Assembly: GCA_020442545.1 (NCBI GenBank)
Contig: JAGRJX010000098.1
Span: 1 to 8,043, forward strand
Length of the DNA stretch: 8,043 nucleotides
Direction: 5' to 3'
Source: Lysobacterales bacterium
Lineage (GTDB): Bacteria > Pseudomonadota > Gammaproteobacteria > Xanthomonadales > Xanthomonadaceae
Below are positions 5,281 through 8,043 of the stretch, in pieces; the first letter of the stretch is position 1; each line of letters opens with the position of its first letter. A program made the translations under genes and the position numbers. Below the pieces are notes generated by a model that saw nothing but the letters and a program-made list of their open reading frames with translations, was not told where the DNA came from and did not search any database.

Positions 5281-8043
5281 CTAGAAGCCTTCCTCGCCGT
5301 GGATTTTCACCGGCCAGCCGCTGATCGCGCGGCTGGCCTGCATGCCGCCCATCACGGCCGCCTCCACGCAACCCGCATCGAGGCCGGTCTTCAGCCAGTC
5401 ACCAGCCAGGAACAGATTGGCGAAGCCGCTTTGCTCGGCGGTCAAGCGGTACTTTGTCGAGTTCACGACCGACATCACATAGCGCTCGCTGGGATCGACG
5501 TTGGCGCGCCAGTACTGGCGGTCAAATCGCTCAACGCCGGCACCATTGTCGGGGTCGGTCATCCATTCCCAGTGGAAGGACGGCGTTGCTGCGGTTGGCC
5601 ATAGCGCGCCGATCTCGGTCTGCAGCTGGTTGATTGCGCCCTGCTTCACCCGGGCCGCACAATCCGCCGGGAAACCATGCTGGTCATACGGCGGATAGTC
5701 CGCCACCGGCAAGGCGCTGCAGAAGTACGAGGCGTTCTTCGGGTCCAGCGGTGCCGGCCACTGTTCGCGGCACAGCAGCTGGTCCATCGGCGCCCAGGTG
5801 TCGAAGGGTTCGGTGAAGGCCGACAGCACCGGCTCCTGCTGGTCACGCCCGAACAATGACCAGCCCAGCGATTCGATATCGCGATCCATCCACACCTGGT
5901 AGGCCTGGGTTGCCACCGCCTTCACCTTCGCGCTGCAGGCGGCCAGTGCCGGACTCTGCGCCAGCAACTGCGAGGCCACGTCCGGCAGCGAGGCAACCGA
6001 CAGGCCGAACACGACCTTGTCGAAATCCACGCCACGCCGCAGGGTGCGCGTCGGCAGCGGCTGCCCATGGGCCTGTTCGTAGACCTGCGGCCAGTTCGAC
6101 CAGTTGCTTTCGAGATTGATGCCGTGCTCCTGCAGCAGCTGCGCCTGTTCCGGATCGATCTGCGCAAAGAGCGGCTCGCTGGGCCAGCAATCAAGGCCAT
6201 CGACCGTGACCAGCGGATCGTAGTCGGCACCGGCCAGCGCCACCTGCTGCTGGATCACGATGCCGTCAACGTTCCTCTCGCCAGCCGTCGCGTCGCTTTG
6301 CAGGTCAAGCACCTTGTTGAAGAAGTGGAAGCGCACGCCGCGCCGCTTCAGCACTTCGTACAGCGGCGTGAACACGACATCACCCATGCCGGCCTGCATC
6401 TTCCACATGATGCCGCCGTGGTAGCACATGGCCACTTTCATCATGCCACGCAGCATGGTGCCGGCCTCGATATTCGGTCGACTGAAATCACCGTCCTCGT
6501 AAGCGAACACCAGATCATAGAAACCGCGTACCGGTGCGCTGTGGACGGTCACGTCCGGGTTCGCGCCGTGTTTGGTCAGCCAGGCGTAGAAATCGATGTC
6601 GTTGATGGCCTCAAAGCCGTTGCGCAGCACGCCATCGGCCAGCATGCCCTTGATCGTCGTCACCGCCAGATCACAGCAGATATACAGCCGACGCAGGTCG
6701 TCCGGCAGGCTCGACGCATCGGCGAAACGCGCTTCTGACCAGTCGCCAATGCCGAGCACGATGTCGGCCAGCAGTTGATGATCTGCCGGGTCGTGATCCC
6801 TGCTGTGTTCCGGCAGCGTTTCCACCCACTGCGCCAGCGCATGCAGCGTGTGGTCGACATCGGCAGCCAGGTGGTCAGCATCGCCATCCACCTTGTCGGC
6901 AAGCCGATGCAGCCAGGAACCGCGCGGCGGCGTCACCGGCAGCATCGGCGGGGTCTGCAGCCGTTGGTCATTCTGCAGGCTCGTCGTCCATTGGCGCAGC
7001 CAGGCCAGCAGCGTACGCAGCGCCGCCCACAGCCCGAGACGTTCGTTGCCGCTGCCCGGCACGCCGGGAATGATCGGCGTGTCGATCGGCCACAGCTTCC
7101 ACTCGCCGCGAATGTCCTCGGCGAGCGAGATGAAGTGGTGTGGCTTGAAGGCTTCGTCCCAGGTCGCCAGTGGCGCACCCGGCGGACGCCCCAGCTCGCC
7201 GTAGGCCTGCTGCATCAGGTCGAAGCCGTTGTCGTAAAAGCCGAACCAGATGTGCAGGCCGTGTTCCTCGATGCGCTGCCCCAGTTTGGCGTTGCGACCA
7301 CTGGCACCCTTGCCACCGAGTCGCCAGCCCATCTGGTAGACGTCGATCTCGTAGCGGTTCTGCCAGCCCGGCTGGTTGCTGAGCCAGAACGCCGCGGTCA
7401 TCGCGCCAACGCCACCGCCGAGCACGGCGATGCGTTCCTTCTCCACGCGCGAGTTGTCGACGAGCTCCTGCCCTTCGACCACCCGGAAGTCGAAGTTGAT
7501 CGCGAACGGCAGAATGGCCTTCTGGCTGCCGATTTTCCAGCCCAGGCTGCGGTCCAGCGGAAAGCTGTCGAAGGCCTGCAGGTTCAGCTGGAAATCATCG
7601 CCGAGCAGCTTCACCGAATGGATCTTCTCGACCACCGCCGGTGCGGTGACGATGGCCTGGTACACCGCCTGCTGGCCGCTGCCATCGGGCAGTTGCTTCA
7701 GGAATATCTGGTCGATCTGCGGCGACTTCAGCAGGTCGACCAGTTGCTGCCAGGCCGCCTCGTCGAACTCCCAGAAACCGGGCAGGCTTTTCAGCAGCGC
7801 CAGCATTTCACCGACCAGATGTTCCCAGCCGGACAGCTCGCGATCCGCCTTGCCATTGCCGGCGCCCGCAACGTCAAACAAGGGATGCATCGCCAGCTCG
7901 GTGTCCGGTGCAAACGGCTGGAACCCCTTGGCCGACAGACTGAACGAATACGGCGGCTGGTCGCCCGGCTGCGGCATCGTGTACTCGCAGTCGTACTTCG
8001 GATAGCCATACAGCTCGCGCCCGTTGATCAGCGCCATCGTGTC
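5281..8043 (-). CDS. Acetoacetate-decarboxylase-like domain fused to FAD-dependent oxidoreductase (5'-truncated by window)
   Basis: There are 920 visible codons; the frame is still open at the right edge, so the N-terminus lies outside. Residue 1 below is the Met at 8037, probably internal. Residues 1 to about 193 are the C-terminal part of an acetoacetate-decarboxylase-like domain: INGRELYGYPK (4-14) aligns with the catalytic GREL..YPKK of the Clostridium enzyme, and FLKQLPDG (112-119) through the Leu/Asp-rich end FAINFDFRVVEG (178-189) matches the rest of that fold. A helix-rich insert (about 40-110) separates them. Residues 202 to about 906 are a phytoene-desaturase/amine-oxidase-type flavoprotein: dinucleotide fold IAVLGGGVGAMTAA (203-216), RLGGKGASGRN (239-249), EEHGLHIWFGFYDN (257-270), MQAGMGDVVFTPLYEVL (547-563) and the C-terminal FAD motif NLFLAGDWLKTGLDAGC (874-890). 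It has no signal peptide in the visible part and no membrane segments, so it is probably cytoplasmic or peripheral. It runs convergent to the porin gene, 23 bp away. The substrate and coupled reaction are unknown. Confidence 0.88.
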   Translation of the reverse strand, partial: DTMALINGRELYGYPKYDCEYTMPQPGDQPPYSFSLSAKGFQPFAPDTELAMHPLFDVAGAGNGKADRELSGWEHLVGEMLALLKSLPGFWEFDEAAWQQLVDLLKSPQIDQIFLKQLPDGSGQQAVYQAIVTAPAVVEKIHSVKLLGDDFQLNLQAFDSFPLDRSLGWKIGSQKAILPFAINFDFRVVEGQELVDNSRVEKERIAVLGGGVGAMTAAFWLSNQPGWQNRYEIDVYQMGWRLGGKGASGRNAKLGQRIEEHGLHIWFGFYDNGFDLMQQAYGELGRPPGAPLATWDEAFKPHHFISLAEDIRGEWKLWPIDTPIIPGVPGSGNERLGLWAALRTLLAWLRQWTTSLQNDQRLQTPPMLPVTPPRGSWLHRLADKVDGDADHLAADVDHTLHALAQWVETLPEHSRDHDPADHQLLADIVLGIGDWSEARFADASSLPDDLRRLYICCDLAVTTIKGMLADGVLRNGFEAINDIDFYAWLTKHGANPDVTVHSAPVRGFYDLVFAYEDGDFSRPNIEAGTMLRGMMKVAMCYHGGIMWKMQAGMGDVVFTPLYEVLKRRGVRFHFFNKVLDLQSDATAGERNVDGIVIQQQVALAGADYDPLVTVDGLDCWPSEPLFAQIDPEQAQLLQEHGINLESNWSNWPQVYEQAHGQPLPTRTLRRGVDFDKVVFGLSVASLPDVASQLLAQSPALAACSAKVKAVATQAYQVWMDRDIESLGWSLFGRDQQEPVLSAFTEPFDTWAPMDQLLCREQWPAPLDPKNASYFCSALPVADYPPYDQHGFPADCAARVKQGAINQLQTEIGALWPTAATPSFHWEWMTDPDNGAGVERFDRQYWRANVDPSERYVMSVVNSTKYRLTAEQSGFANLFLAGDWLKTGLDAGCVEAAVMGGMQASRAISGWPVKIHGEEGF

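Noticed and set aside
6067..6738. 223-codon plus-strand frame opposite the fusion oxidoreductase
   Set aside because: It mirrors conserved flavoenzyme sequence on the other strand and has no domain of its own.
7376..8005. 209-codon plus-strand frame opposite the decarboxylase-like domain
   Set aside because: It is Ser/Arg-rich and antisense to the FAD-binding and decarboxylase motifs, with no ribosome binding site or motif supporting it.

Overview
This window is high-GC DNA (roughly two-thirds G+C in the coding regions by eye, strong G/C at third codon positions). It holds five protein genes, no RNA genes, no CRISPR and no insertion sequence. The gene types are a two-domain glutamine-dependent NAD synthetase, a 7TMR-DISM diguanylate cyclase and a FadL/OmpP1 outer-membrane channel. 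They point to a Gram-negative proteobacterium, plausibly a Xanthomonadales-like gammaproteobacterium. That placement is inferred from protein style only and is not proven.

Layout, left to right. Positions 6-326 (minus) encode a small, probably exported, glycine-rich protein of unknown function in locally AT-richer DNA (about 54% G+C by hand count over 1-360). Positions 398-2035 (minus) encode NadE, the last enzyme of NAD+ synthesis, with complete amidotransferase and synthetase halves. A 141-bp divergent intergenic region (2036-2176) separates it from a plus-strand pair. That pair is a membrane-bound diguanylate cyclase (2177-3895) followed, after 9 bp, by a FadL-family outer-membrane porin (3905-5257). 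The two are almost certainly one operon, which suggests that c-di-GMP signalling is coupled to uptake of a hydrophobic compound. A perfect inverted repeat overlaps the porin stop codon in the 23-bp gap before the convergent last gene.

The last gene (5281 to beyond the right edge, minus) is the most unusual. It is a large fusion of an acetoacetate-decarboxylase-like domain (N-terminal part outside the window) to a phytoene-desaturase/amine-oxidase-type FAD-dependent oxidoreductase. The Schiff-base lysine of the decarboxylase fold is kept, but the neighbouring lysine that tunes its pKa is a tyrosine. The substrate is unknown. A beta-keto acid or another lipid-like substrate handled in two coupled steps is a reasonable hypothesis.

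NadE is a housekeeping gene. The cyclase, porin and fusion oxidoreductase look like an accessory group that may deal with sensing, importing and transforming hydrophobic molecules. The cyclase-porin link is supported by gene spacing. The link to the fusion enzyme rests only on adjacency.
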